The position numbers and the translations under genes were made by a program. Below the pieces are notes generated by a model. That model was not told the origin of the DNA. It worked only from the letters and a program-made list of their open reading frames with translations, and made no database searches. Positions 1 to 8,424 of a DNA stretch of 44,951 nt are shown here, piece after piece. Location of the stretch: NCBI RefSeq assembly GCF_001653715.1, contig NZ_LWHQ01000023.1:1-44951 (forward strand), read 5' to 3'. The first letter of the stretch is position 1, and the number at the start of each line of letters is the position of its first letter. Source of the DNA: Methylobacterium platani. Its GTDB lineage: Bacteria; Pseudomonadota; Alphaproteobacteria; Rhizobiales; Beijerinckiaceae.

Positions 1-120
1 AGTCGTCCGGGAAAGGGGGTCGGCCAACGATGGGCCGCGAGGCCGACCGCAGGGCGACGGAGCTCGTGTCGTGTACCGTGGGCAGGCCAACGCTTCGCCC
101 GCTTAGGTTCTTGTTGTGTC

Positions 121-165
121 GCAGATTTTTGGCGCCGAACCGGTAACCGCTTCGGCGAAGTCTGC
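121..165. repeat. Imperfect palindrome downstream of the ModA-like gene
   Basis: CGCCGAA (133-139) pairs with TTCGGCG (151-157), and outer GCAGA/TCTGC arms (121-125, 161-165) extend the dyad. It lies just past the stop of the minus-strand solute-binding gene. It may act as a processing or termination hairpin, but there is no proper U-tract on the minus strand. Bases 1-120 hold no gene that I can support. Confidence 0.4.
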
Positions 166-954
166 TTAGCGCCCGGCGCCGGCCGTGAGCGGCTCCATGC
201 CGCTCGCGCGCACCGCGGCGGCCGCCTCGGGCGAGGCGAGGAAGCGGACCAGGGCCCGGGCGGCCTCCGGCTGGCGGCTGCCCGCGACGACGCCGGCCGA
301 GAACACCGTGTAGAGCTGCACGTCCTGCGGCAGCAGGCCGACGATCTCGATTCCCGGAACGGGCTTCAGCTCGCTGAGCTGCTGGAAGCCGATCTCGGCA
401 TCGCCGCGGGCGACCACGGCGCCGACCGGCTCGGCCGGGATCATCCGCGCCTTGCCCTTGACCTGGTCCTCGATGCCGAGGCGCTTGAACAGCTCCCGCT
501 CGATGTAGACGCCGCTCGCGCTGTCGGAGTAGGCGATCGACTTTGCCGCGAGCAGGGTCCGGCGCAGGGCCTCGTCGGTGGCGATGTCGGGCTTGGGCGC
601 GCCGGCCCGCACCGCGATGGCGATGCCGGAGCGCGCCAGCGGCGTGCGGGTATCGGCCTCGACCTTGCCCTGCTTGGCGAGGTCGTCGAGGGCGTAGCCG
701 ACCATGACGACGACGTCGATCGGCTCGCCCCGCTCGAGGCGGGCCGGTACCGCCTGGGGCGTGTGCCCCATGGACGGACCCCACTCGGTCACGAGCGTGT
801 CGCCGGTGCGGCGCTCGAACTCGGGCGCGAGCGCCCGGTAGGCGGCGGCGAAGCCGCCGGAGCTGACGACGCGCAGCTCGGCCGCCGAGGCGGCGCCCGC
901 GAGGAGCGGCAGGGCGAGTCCGAGGACGCGGGACAGGACGCGGATGCGGATCAC
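166..954 (-). CDS. Periplasmic solute-binding protein, ModA-like (PBP type II)
   Basis: A 262-residue secreted binding protein. The GTG start at 954 is chosen because GGAGA lies about 8 bases upstream and the frame then opens with a clear signal peptide: basic residues, a Leu-rich core and a cleavage site near ASAAE. The mature part has the type-II periplasmic fold pattern of molybdate and related binding proteins (ELRVVSSGGFAAAY near the N terminus, later a SDSASGVYIERELF segment). No ABC permease or ATPase is nearby. It follows the MHS transporter by about 90 bases on the same strand, so the two are probably co-transcribed. Molybdate is not a convincing ligand in this setting. An organic anion, or a sensing role beside the TctD/TctE-like system, fits better, but this is inference. 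Confidence 0.8.
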   Translation of the reverse strand: MIRIRVLSRVLGLALPLLAGAASAAELRVVSSGGFAAAYRALAPEFERRTGDTLVTEWGPSMGHTPQAVPARLERGEPIDVVVMVGYALDDLAKQGKVEADTRTPLARSGIAIAVRAGAPKPDIATDEALRRTLLAAKSIAYSDSASGVYIERELFKRLGIEDQVKGKARMIPAEPVGAVVARGDAEIGFQQLSELKPVPGIEIVGLLPQDVQLYTVFSAGVVAGSRQPEAARALVRFLASPEAAAAVRASGMEPLTAGAGR

Positions 955-1046
955 GGGTCTTCTCCGGGACGAGGGAATTCGGGGCGCCGCCGGACTTGCG
1001 CATCCGGCAGCGCCCCGCAAGGGATCGTGCGTCAGGCGACCGGGCG

Positions 1047-2360
1047 TCAGGCCGCCGCGGCGCCCTGCGCGGCTCCCGCCGGCGCGGCGCTCCGCTCGCG
1101 GTAGATCAGCAGCGTCGCCACGAGGCCGCAGGCCCCGGCGAAGACCAGCCAGAAGGCCGGCGCGGCTCGGTTGCCCGTCGCCTCGATCAGCCAGGTCGAG
1201 ATCAGCGGGGTGAAGCCGCCGAACAGCGCGGTGGCGAGCGAGTAGGCGAGCGAGAAGCCGGTGGTGCGGACATGCGCCGGGACGATCTCGGTCAGCGCCA
1301 CCACCATCGCGCCGTTGTAGCTGCCGTAAAGGAAGGACAGCCACAGCAGCACGATCAGCATGTTGGTGAACGAGACGTTGGCGACGAGCCAGGCTAGCGC
1401 CGGATAGGCGGTCAGCAGCGTCAGCGCCGAGAAGACCAACAGGATCGGCTTGCGGCCGATCTTGTCGGACAGGGCGCCCATCACCGGCAGCCAGATGAAG
1501 TTCGACACCGCGACGCAGAAGGTGACGATCAGGCTGTCCTCGGCCGAGAGCTTCAGCACGCTCTTGCCGAAGGTCGGGGTGTAGACCGTGATGGTGTAGA
1601 ACGACACTGTGGTCATCACCACCAGCAGCATGCCGAGCAGCACGATCTTCCAGTTCTGGCCGAGCGACGCGAAGACCTCGGGCAGCGACGGGCGCTGCTT
1701 GCGGTGCAGGAATTCCTGGGTCTCCTCCAGCGAGCGCCGGATGTAGAACAGGAACGGCACGATCAGGCAGCCGATGATGAACGGGATGCGCCAGCCCCAG
1801 GACGCGACGTCGGCCGGGGCCAGGGTGCGGCTGAGCGCGTAGCCGATCAGCGCGGAGGCCATGATGGCGACCTGCTGGCTGCCGGACTGCCAGGAGACGT
1901 AGAAGCCCTTGCGGCCGGGCGTCGCCATCTCGGCGAGGTAGACCGACACGCCGCCGAGCTCGACGCCGGCCGAGAAGCCCTGCAGCAGCCGGCCGATCAG
2001 CACCAGGAACGGCGCGAACAGGCCGATGCTCTGGTAGGACGGCACGCAGGCGATCAGGATGGTGCCGGCCGCCATGATGCCGAGGGTCACGATCAGGCCG
2101 CGGCGCCGGCCGACCCGGTCGACATAGGCGCCGAGGAAGATCGCCCCGAGGGGCCGCATCAGGAAGCCCGCCCCGAAGGTCACGAAGGTGAGCATCAGCG
2201 AGGCATAGTCGTTCTCGGCCGGGAAGAACGCCTTCGAGATGTAGGTGGCGTAGAACCCGAACAGGAAGAAGTCGAACATCTCCAGGAAGTTGCCGCTCGT
2301 GACGCGCAGCACCGTGGCGACCTTCGATCGTGACGGGGTGATGGTGGCGGGATCCGCCAT
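1047..2360 (-). CDS. MFS transporter, metabolite:H+ symporter (citrate/tricarballylate type)
   Basis: A 437-residue inner-membrane transporter with about 12 hydrophobic segments. It has the MHS-family N terminus ([18 protein letters not shown]), the [13 protein letters not shown] loop between helices 2 and 3, and a second-half copy of the loop ([13 protein letters not shown]). Closest known relatives import citrate, tricarballylate or similar acids with protons. A strong ribosome site (GGGAGGAC) lies 6-12 bases before the ATG. The gene is followed by the ModA-like binding protein and preceded on the same strand by an intergenic stretch with a candidate regulatory box. A two-component system of the tricarboxylate type lies just beyond, which supports a di- or tricarboxylate substrate. 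The exact substrate cannot be read from sequence. Confidence 0.88.
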   Translation of the reverse strand: MADPATITPSRSKVATVLRVTSGNFLEMFDFFLFGFYATYISKAFFPAENDYASLMLTFVTFGAGFLMRPLGAIFLGAYVDRVGRRRGLIVTLGIMAAGTILIACVPSYQSIGLFAPFLVLIGRLLQGFSAGVELGGVSVYLAEMATPGRKGFYVSWQSGSQQVAIMASALIGYALSRTLAPADVASWGWRIPFIIGCLIVPFLFYIRRSLEETQEFLHRKQRPSLPEVFASLGQNWKIVLLGMLLVVMTTVSFYTITVYTPTFGKSVLKLSAEDSLIVTFCVAVSNFIWLPVMGALSDKIGRKPILLVFSALTLLTAYPALAWLVANVSFTNMLIVLLWLSFLYGSYNGAMVVALTEIVPAHVRTTGFSLAYSLATALFGGFTPLISTWLIEATGNRAAPAFWLVFAGACGLVATLLIYRERSAAPAGAAQGAAAA

Positions 2361-2602
2361 GGGGTGTCCTCCCTGGTCTGATGAGCCGCGGCGGGACGGT
2401 CTCGACCCGGCGTCGGCGGATGGATCGGCGTGGGGGCTCGAGGCCCGGCGCGCGCCGCCGCAGGGCGGGCGTCGCGGGATGCGGACGACGAGCGTGGTCT
2501 CGAGAAGGAAGGGGGGTTCGCGGCGTCGGGCCCGCGGCGTGGGCGCTCGCGACGCCCGTCGCGATCGGCTCCGGGACGACGCCCCGGTTTCAGGCCCCGA
2601 TC
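2361..2602. other. Untranslated stretch between leader ORF and transporter
   Basis: I see no gene in these 242 bases. The run is GC-rich with several short self-complementary stretches. If transcription starts near 2688, this would be the 5' untranslated part of the transporter message. Confidence 0.4.
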
Positions 2603-2665
2603 TCAGGCCCTTGGGGCCCGGATCCCGTCCTGGCGCGCGTCGTGCCGCCTGTCGGCGTCCTGCAT
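2603..2665 (-). CDS. Candidate 20-codon leader peptide upstream of the MHS transporter
   Basis: An ATG at 2665 has an excellent ribosome site (GGGAGGGA, 5-6 bases upstream) and opens a 20-residue frame rich in Arg and Asp (MQDADRR...RAPRA) ending in TGA. A short GGCCC/GGGCC hairpin overlaps its end. It lies about 240 bases before the transporter start and just downstream of a promoter-like sequence. The strong translation signal on such a short frame suggests a leader ORF. The peptide matches nothing I recognise and the call is tentative. Confidence 0.35.
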   Translation of the reverse strand: MQDADRRHDARQDGIRAPRA

Positions 2666-2694
2666 CGGTTCCCTCCCATCTTTCGTTGCGGGAG

Positions 2695-2728
2695 TCTTAA
2701 CGGATGCAACCTGTCACGAAGCTGTCAC
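2695..2728 (-). promoter_or_regulatory. 7-4-7 direct repeat (Pho-box-like) with -10-like element
   Basis: On the plus strand CTGTCAC-GAAG-CTGTCAC (2711-2728) is a perfect 7-base direct repeat with 11-base spacing, the layout bound by OmpR/PhoB-family regulators and very close to the Pho box. Read on the minus strand it is GTGACAG-N4-GTGACAG, followed after 10 bases by TTAAGA (2700-2695), a plausible -10. Then come the leader ORF and the MHS transporter. The adjacent TctD-like regulator is of the OmpR family and is the obvious candidate. PhoB is the alternative. The repeat overlaps the stop codon of the neighbouring binding-protein gene. Confidence 0.5.
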
Positions 2729-3840
2729 CGCGCCGGGCCCGGGGCCTCCGGGGGGACGGCCGCCCGGCCCTCGATCGCGCGGCGCCACTGCTTGAGCGTC
2801 CGGCTGCGCTTGATCTGGTCGAGGGAGGTGAGGAGTTCCGGCCCGACCGCGATCGGGCGCGGGTTCGGCGCCGCCGCCACGGGATCGTCGGGCCGGCGGG
2901 CATCCGCGCGCGCGGGCGTCACGGAGCGTTCCGCGAGCCGCGCCTGCCCGTCCCGCGACAGCATGTAGTCGAGGAAGAGCCGCGCCGCCGCCTTGTGCCG
3001 GGCGGCCTTGGGGATGAAGGCGATGCGCGAGGTGATGAGCAGGTAGTCGGAGGGCAGCACGACGCCGACCCGCGGATCCTGCTTCGCCCGCTCCAGCGCG
3101 TAGGCGCCGAAGACGTCGTAGGCGATGAGCGCCTCGCCGGCGGCGACGCGGTCGAGCATCGGCGTCGTCGCGGTGTAGAGCTTCGCCCCGACCTGGCCGA
3201 GCGCCCGCACGAAGTCCCAGGTCCGCGGCGTCACCGCGAGGTTCTGGGTCAGGAACAGGAAGCCGACGCCGCTGCGCTCCGGATCGTAGGCGGCGACCTT
3301 GCCGTGCCAGGCCTCCGGCTCCTGGGTCAGGCTGCGCAGGAGATCGGCGTGGCTGCGCGGCACCCGGGCCTCGGGCAGGAGGGCGCGGTTGTAGGCGATG
3401 GCGACCGGCTCGGCGGTGATGCCGTAGGCCTCGTAGCGCCACACCGCCCAGGGCGGCAGCCCCGCCGCCTCCCGCGAGACGTGGCGTTCGGCGAGGCCGT
3501 CGTTGACGAGCTTGACCTGCAGGTCCATCGCCGAGCTCCAGACGATGTCGGCGGTGCCCTGCCCCGCCTCCGCCTCGGCTAGGAACTCCTCGTAGAGCTT
3601 CTGGGAGTTCAGCTTGGCGTAGGAGACGGCGACGCCCGGATGGAGCCGCCGGAATCCCTCGATCAGCCCGGCGGCCTCGGCCTCGTCGGTGGTGGCGCGG
3701 ATCACCACCGCGCCCTCGCGCACGGCCTGCGCGACGTCCTGGCGCCCGGCGACGATCGGCGCGTCGACCTGCGCCCGGGCGGAGGCGAGGAGGCATCCGA
3801 AGGCGAGAAGCCCGGCCCCGGCGAGGAGGCGCCGCCTCAC
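2725..3840 (-). CDS. Extracellular solute-binding protein, iron(III)/PgtC-like type
   Basis: A 371-residue secreted binding protein. The start is GTG at 3840 and the first about 23 residues form a signal peptide ending near ASARA. The mature region resembles AfuA/FutA/PgtC-like type-II binding proteins (DIVWSSAMDLQVKLVNDG; VAIAYNRALLP; GEALIAYDVFGAYAL). The C-terminal 50 residues are Pro/Arg/Ala-rich. No ABC partner is present. It is divergent from the TctD/TctE-like pair across 182 bases. Binding proteins of this group are often encoded beside such systems and may present ligand to the sensor, as proposed for phosphoglycerate-type and tricarboxylate-type regulation. That role here is inferred from position only. 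Confidence 0.8.
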   Translation of the reverse strand: MRRRLLAGAGLLAFGCLLASARAQVDAPIVAGRQDVAQAVREGAVVIRATTDEAEAAGLIEGFRRLHPGVAVSYAKLNSQKLYEEFLAEAEAGQGTADIVWSSAMDLQVKLVNDGLAERHVSREAAGLPPWAVWRYEAYGITAEPVAIAYNRALLPEARVPRSHADLLRSLTQEPEAWHGKVAAYDPERSGVGFLFLTQNLAVTPRTWDFVRALGQVGAKLYTATTPMLDRVAAGEALIAYDVFGAYALERAKQDPRVGVVLPSDYLLITSRIAFIPKAARHKAAARLFLDYMLSRDGQARLAERSVTPARADARRPDDPVAAAPNPRPIAVGPELLTSLDQIKRSRTLKQWRRAIEGRAAVPPEAPGPAR

Positions 3841-3958
3841 GGGATCACCCGCGCTCTGTTCACCGCCGCTCCCTCCCGCATCCGTTCCGGGCCTGCGCCT
3901 TTTCGGTTGCCTGCATCGTCCGCAACGTCAAGGATCGACGCTACAGGTTCGCGCCGCG

Positions 3959-3973
3959 ATGCCAAGATGGCAT
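3959..3973. promoter_or_regulatory. Palindrome in the divergent binding-protein / tctD promoter region
   Basis: ATGCCA-AGA-TGGCAT is a perfect 6-base dyad centred between the two divergent genes and 50 bases before the regulator start. A looser dyad, GTTGC...GCAAC, lies at 3906-3926. Either could be an operator, but no footprint or conservation data can be seen here. Confidence 0.25.
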
Positions 3974-4022
3974 GTCGGGCCTTGGGGTGCGCACGGGCGC
4001 GCAGGAGGGGGGAGACCGGAGG

Positions 4023-4688
4023 ATGCGGGTGCTCGTCGTGGAGGACGACGCGGCGCTGGCCCGCGGCCTCGTGGCCTCGCTCCGGCTCGCCGGGCTCGCG
4101 GCCGACCACGAGACCGACGGCGAGAGCGCGGCCCGCCTCGCCCTGTCGGAGCCCTACAGCCTCGTCGTCCTCGATATCGGCCTGCCGGGCCTGTCCGGCT
4201 TCGAGGTGCTGCGACGGATCCGGGCGGCGGGCAGCGCCGTGCCGGTGCTGATCCTCACCGCCCGCGACGCGGTGGCCGACCGGGTCCGGGGGCTCGATCT
4301 CGGGGCCGACGACTACCTGCTCAAGCCCTTCGCCCCGGCCGAGTTCGAGGCGCGGGTGCGGGCCCAGATCCGCCGCGGCCAGGGACAGCCCCACCCCGTC
4401 CTGACCTGCGGCGCCCTCGCCCTCGACCGCGCGACCGGGGCGGTGACGCTGGCCGGCGAGCCCCTGGCCCTGCGGCGCCGGGAGCGGGCGGTGCTCGCCG
4501 TGCTGATGGCGAAGGCGGGCCAGGTGGTGCCGAAGGACCGGCTCTCCGGCGAGGTGTTCGGCTTCGACGACGAGGTGGCGCCCAACGCCCTCGAGCTCTA
4601 CGTCGCGCGCCTGCGCAAGAAGCTGCAGCCGGCGGGACCGGAGATCCGCACGATCCGCGGCCTCGGCTACCTGATCGACGCCGGATGA
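4023..4688 (+). CDS. Response regulator, OmpR/TctD-like
   Basis: A 221-residue two-component response regulator. The receiver domain (residues 1-115) has the acidic pair E7/D8-D9, phospho-acceptor D51 (LVVLDIGLPG), T79 and K101 (DYLLKPF). A winged-helix DNA-binding domain (about 126-218) ends with the typical LYVARLRKKL...IRTIRGLGYLID segment. The ATG at 4023 is preferred over an upstream in-frame ATG because the receiver fold starts at once and a GGAGGGGGGAG ribosome site precedes it. It overlaps the kinase gene by four bases (ATGA), so the two are translationally coupled. Probable targets are the divergent binding protein and the MHS transporter unit. Confidence 0.9.
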   Translation: MRVLVVEDDAALARGLVASLRLAGLAADHETDGESAARLALSEPYSLVVLDIGLPGLSGFEVLRRIRAAGSAVPVLILTARDAVADRVRGLDLGADDYLLKPFAPAEFEARVRAQIRRGQGQPHPVLTCGALALDRATGAVTLAGEPLALRRRERAVLAVLMAKAGQVVPKDRLSGEVFGFDDEVAPNALELYVARLRKKLQPAGPEIRTIRGLGYLIDAG

Positions 4689-6103
4689 GCCGGCGCCCGC
4701 CCTCCCTGCGGCGCGGGCTGGCGCTCGGCGTGCTGCTGCCCGCCGCGGCGGTGGCCCTGGCGCTCGGCCTCGGCGGCGCCCTCGTGATCCGGGACGTCGT
4801 CGAGACCACCCACGACCGCCTCCTCGACGGCTCGGTCCTCGCCATCGCCGAGCGCCTCGCGGTGGACGAGGACAACGAGGTCACAGTGGACCTTCCGCGG
4901 GTGGCGCTCGGCATGCTGGAGAGCCAGGCCCAGGACCGGATCTACTACAGCGTCAGCTATCGCGGCCAGCTCGTCACCGGCTACCGCGACCTGCCGCGCC
5001 CGGCCTCCGAGCTGGCGCCCGGCCCGACCCGGCACTGGGACGCGGAGATGCGCGGCGCTCCCGTGCGGGTCGCCGCGCAGGCGCGGCCCGTCTACGGCAA
5101 GCCCGGGGCGGTGCTGGTGCAGGTGGCCGAGACCCGGGACGCGCGCCGCAGCCTCGAATGGCGGCTCCTCGCCGGCTTGTTCCTCCTCGAGGGCGTGCTC
5201 CTCGCCCTCGTCGGGATTCTGACCTGGTACGGCATCCGCCGCGGCCTCGCGCCCCTCGACCGGCTGAGCGCCGAGATCGAGCGGCGCGCCGCCCCCGGGG
5301 CGGTCAGCCTGCAGCCGCTCGACGCCTCGCCGGTGCCGGTCGAGGCCCGCGCCCCGGTGCTCGCGTTCAACACCCTGCTCGGGCGGCTCGACGAGGTGAT
5401 GGCGACGGTGCGGCGCTTCACCGGCGATGCCTCGCACCAGATGCGCACGCCGCTCGCCGTCCTGCGCATGCATGTCGACCTCGCGCGCCGCCACGGCGTC
5501 GGCGCGAGCCCGGAAGGCCGCGCCGCCCTCGACGACATCGAGGGGGCGGCGCTCCGCCTGGAGCACCTGCTCGCCCAGCTCCTGGCGCTCGCCCGCGCCG
5601 ACGAGGATCCCGGGGCGATCGCCATGACGGACCTCGACCTCGCGGGCCTCGCCGCCGCCGTCCTCGCCGAGCAGGTGCCGTGGGCCCTCGCCGCCGGCAT
5701 CGAGGTCGAGTTCGAGCGGCCGGACGGGCCGGTCACGGTCTCGGCCCATCCGACCCTGCTCGGCGAGATCCTGACCAACGTCGTCGACAACGCGATCCGC
5801 TACGCCGGACCCGGCGCCCGGGTGGTGGTGCGGGTGGCGGACGGCCCGGGCGGCGCCCGCGCCGAGGTCGAGGATGACGGGCCGGGCATCGCGCCGGCGC
5901 TGCGCGAGAAGGTCTTCTCCCGCTTCTACCGGGTCGCCCGCAGCGGCGGGCCGGAGGGCAGCGGGCTCGGCCTTGCCGTCGTGCGGGCGCTCGCCGACCG
6001 GATCGGGGCGGCGGTCAGCCTGCACGAGGCCGGAACCGGCGGGCCGGGGCTCCTCGTCCGGATCGCCTTCCCGCCGGGCGGCGCCGAGGCCCGGCTTCCC
6101 TGA
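4685..6103 (+). CDS. Sensor histidine kinase, TctE-like
   Basis: A 472-residue inner-membrane kinase. There are two membrane segments (about 10-35 and 160-182) around a periplasmic sensor region of about 120 residues resembling the TctE/QseC N-terminal domain, followed by a HAMP-like linker. The phospho-acceptor is H251 in TGDASHQMRTPLAVLRMHVD. The ATPase domain shows the N box (TNVVDNAIRYAG), G1 (VEDDGPGI), F box and G2 (GSGLGLAVVRAL). The start overlaps the stop of the response-regulator gene. Family members usually control tricarboxylate uptake (tctCBA). Here no TTT transporter is present, and an MHS permease with orphan binding proteins takes its place. Confidence 0.9.
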   Translation: MSRRPPSLRRGLALGVLLPAAAVALALGLGGALVIRDVVETTHDRLLDGSVLAIAERLAVDEDNEVTVDLPRVALGMLESQAQDRIYYSVSYRGQLVTGYRDLPRPASELAPGPTRHWDAEMRGAPVRVAAQARPVYGKPGAVLVQVAETRDARRSLEWRLLAGLFLLEGVLLALVGILTWYGIRRGLAPLDRLSAEIERRAAPGAVSLQPLDASPVPVEARAPVLAFNTLLGRLDEVMATVRRFTGDASHQMRTPLAVLRMHVDLARRHGVGASPEGRAALDDIEGAALRLEHLLAQLLALARADEDPGAIAMTDLDLAGLAAAVLAEQVPWALAAGIEVEFERPDGPVTVSAHPTLLGEILTNVVDNAIRYAGPGARVVVRVADGPGGARAEVEDDGPGIAPALREKVFSRFYRVARSGGPEGSGLGLAVVRALADRIGAAVSLHEAGTGGPGLLVRIAFPPGGAEARLP

Positions 6104-6125
6104 GGAGGGGCCGGGCGCGGCGGGC

Positions 6126-7256
6126 TCACGGGGCGATCGATCCGAGCCACCGGTCGATGGACCGGGTGATGTCCAGGTTGTTGAGCTCCATCATCATCAT
6201 GTGGCCGTTGCCGCGGATGCCCTCGTCCTCGAGGCGCTTGAACGTCACGTCGACGCCGGCCTGCTTCAGGTAGGCGACGGTGCAGTGGTCGTAGCCCGCG
6301 TGATAGGACGATTCGCTCGTCACCACGGCGACCGGGATGCCGGCGAGCCGCGGCAGCCGCCGCGCCGGCGCGGCCTGGAGCCGGCACGGGACGAGGTCCG
6401 GCCCCTCGGCGCGCTCCTCGCGGGCGGTGCGCAAGTCGGCGGCCTGCGCGGCGGGCGGGTCGTAGGTCAGGGGAATGTCGGCCAGCCCCCAGGCCCGTGC
6501 CGGGCCGGTGCTGCGGATCGCCTCCTCGAAGGGCGGGCCGGAGGGTTCGAGGGCGACGATCGCCCGCACGAGCGCCGGCCTGGCATCGGCGAGGAGCCAG
6601 CCGAACGGGCCGGCCTGCGAATGGGTGACCAGGATCGCCGGCCCGATCCGGTCGAGGAGCGCGGCGCCGGCCGCCTGGACGAGCCGCTGGGTGTCCGCGT
6701 TGCTCGCCAGGTACTCGACCTGGCTCGCGTAGAAGGCGTCGAAGACCGGGTCGCCCCGGCGGCCGCGCCGCTCGCCGGTGCCGGGCCACTGCGTGTGGGC
6801 CTTGGCCCGGGGCCAGGTGCCCAGGCTCTCCGTGGCGGTGAAGGTGCTCTCGAGGGCCGGCGCCGTGAAGGCGCGCAGCGGCCCGTCGAGGCCCGGATGG
6901 TAGGCCGAGCGCCCGCGGGCCGGCTGGTCGACGAGGTAGACGACGTAGCCCAGGCGGGCGAACTCGTCGGCCCATCCCCGCCGCCCGTCCGGCGTGGTCA
7001 GCCAGTTCGTCGCGGTCTGGCCGGCCCCGTGGAAGAAGACGAGCGGGAGCGGGTGCGTCGGGCGGGCGGGCGCGATCCGCTCGACATACATCGCCCCGTC
7101 CATCACCTGCGCGTCCTGCGCGCCGACATAGTGCCCGCCGACGAAGAACACGCTGCGCGTGGTCGCCACCTCCTCCGACCGGGCGCCGCCGAGCCCGGCT
7201 CCCAGCAGGACGGCCAGCGCGCAAGCCCGCGATCCCATCCTCATGCCCATCCTCAT
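6126..7256 (-). CDS. Secreted alpha/beta-hydrolase (esterase-like)
   Basis: A 376-residue protein with a signal peptide of about 28 residues (LAVLLGAGLGGARS). The ATG at 7256 is chosen for its GGGGAGG ribosome site. Three further ATG codons follow within 20 bases (MRMGMRMG). The oxyanion region reads VFFHGAGQTATNW, the nucleophile elbow is THSQAGP (Ser), and a late NGHMMMMELNN supplies the likely catalytic His. Family members include periplasmic esterases of unknown substrate. It is convergent with the kinase gene (22-base gap) and divergent from a LysR regulator, which may control it. Confidence 0.78.
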   Translation of the reverse strand: MRMGMRMGSRACALAVLLGAGLGGARSEEVATTRSVFFVGGHYVGAQDAQVMDGAMYVERIAPARPTHPLPLVFFHGAGQTATNWLTTPDGRRGWADEFARLGYVVYLVDQPARGRSAYHPGLDGPLRAFTAPALESTFTATESLGTWPRAKAHTQWPGTGERRGRRGDPVFDAFYASQVEYLASNADTQRLVQAAGAALLDRIGPAILVTHSQAGPFGWLLADARPALVRAIVALEPSGPPFEEAIRSTGPARAWGLADIPLTYDPPAAQAADLRTAREERAEGPDLVPCRLQAAPARRLPRLAGIPVAVVTSESSYHAGYDHCTVAYLKQAGVDVTFKRLEDEGIRGNGHMMMMELNNLDITRSIDRWLGSIAP

Positions 7257-7470
7257 GCGAACCTCCCCTCGGTCTCGCTCGTCGCGATCCGCACGGTACA
7301 CGATCACAGGCGGCGTTCGCCCGGACACGCCGTCCCGGCCGGTCCGGGGGGATCCCGCGGGGCCGATGCCGGGGAGCGGGCCCGGGTCCCCCGTCCCCCC
7401 GGCGGCGCGGAGGCTGTAGGATGCCCGGCGAAGGCGGGCCGGTCCGGGTCCGCCGAAGACACGCTCCGGC

Positions 7471-8373
7471 ATGGCGAAGATCGTCGCTCTCCACTACTTC
7501 GCGGTCGTCACCCGCTGCACGTCGCTGCGCGACGCCGCCACCCAGCTCGACATCCACCCCAACGTGCTGGCGCGGCACATCTCGCAGCTCGAATACTACA
7601 TGGACGCGCCGCTCCTCGAGCGCGGGCCGCTCGGCATCCGGCTGACCGCGGCGGGAGAGCTGCTCGCGGCCAAGCTCGACCGCACGATCAACGAGCTCGA
7701 CCACGTCGTCCGCCTGATCGACGACCTCAAGGGCCTGCGCGGCGGCCTCGTCGGGGTGCACGCCGCCGAGGGCGTCGCCGCGGCCCTGCTGGTGCCGGTG
7801 CTCGCCGCCTTCTCGGCCCGCCACCCCAACGTCCGCGCCCGGCTGCGGACCGGGACCGCGAAGGACGCGGTGCGGGCGCTCGAGGACGCCTCCTGCGACC
7901 TCGCCCTCACCTTCTTCGCCCCGGCCTCGGACGCGATCGCGGTGGTCCGGCGGGTGCGGCTGCCGCAATTCATCATCGCGCCCCCGGACCACCCGGTGAC
8001 GCGGGCCGGCGGCGCGGCCTGCACGGCGCTGAGCGCCTATCGCTGGGTCCTGCCGGGCCCGGAATTCGGGGTCCGCACCTTCATCGAGCGGGCGGCGGCG
8101 GAGGCCGGATGCCGGATCGTGCCGACCTTCGAGGCGGCCTCCCTCGCCCTGCAGCGGGCGCTGATCCTGGAGGCCGGCGCCCTCGCGGTGCTGCCGCGCG
8201 CCGCCTTCGCCGACGAGATCGCCGCCGGCCGGATGGCGGCGGTGCCGTTCCCCGAGGCGATGCCGGTCGAGACCTCCCTCGACCTGTGCCTCCCGGCCGA
8301 CCGCCAGCCGAGCTTCGCCGCCGCAGGGCTGCGGCGCGAGCTGGAAGCCGCCCTGGACCGGGTGCGGCCGTGA
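7471..8373 (+). CDS. LysR-family transcriptional regulator
   Basis: A 300-residue regulator. Residues 1-60 form a winged helix-turn-helix (LHYFAVVTRCTSLRDAATQL...LARHISQLE), slightly divergent in the recognition helix. The rest is a LysR-type substrate-binding domain with two Rossmann-like lobes. It is divergent from the esterase gene and lies in the same direction as, and 308 bases upstream of, a peptide-transport operon. A T-N11-A dyad follows its stop (8410-8424). It is the probable local regulator of the transporter, and perhaps of the esterase. The ribosome site is weak. Confidence 0.85.
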   Translation: MAKIVALHYFAVVTRCTSLRDAATQLDIHPNVLARHISQLEYYMDAPLLERGPLGIRLTAAGELLAAKLDRTINELDHVVRLIDDLKGLRGGLVGVHAAEGVAAALLVPVLAAFSARHPNVRARLRTGTAKDAVRALEDASCDLALTFFAPASDAIAVVRRVRLPQFIIAPPDHPVTRAGGAACTALSAYRWVLPGPEFGVRTFIERAAAEAGCRIVPTFEAASLALQRALILEAGALAVLPRAAFADEIAAGRMAAVPFPEAMPVETSLDLCLPADRQPSFAAAGLRRELEAALDRVRP

Positions 8374-8409
8374 CCGGCGCTCCCCCCCGACGGAGTGCCA
8401 CGCAAAGCG

Positions 8410-8424
8410 GTGCACCCCTCGCAC
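8410..8424 (+). promoter_or_regulatory. LysR-type T-N11-A box upstream of the peptide-transport operon
   Basis: GTGC-N7-GCAC is a perfect dyad with the T-N11-A pattern of LysR binding sites. It lies between the LysR gene and the first gene of the ABC operon, about 260 bases before that start. Of the 308 bases without a gene (8374-8681), this is the only clear regulatory-looking element. Confidence 0.4.

Noticed and set aside
166..954. Assigning the binding protein as a molybdate transporter subunit (modA)
   Set aside because: No modB, modC or molybdate-linked gene is nearby, and the setting is carboxylate uptake. Only the fold relation is retained.
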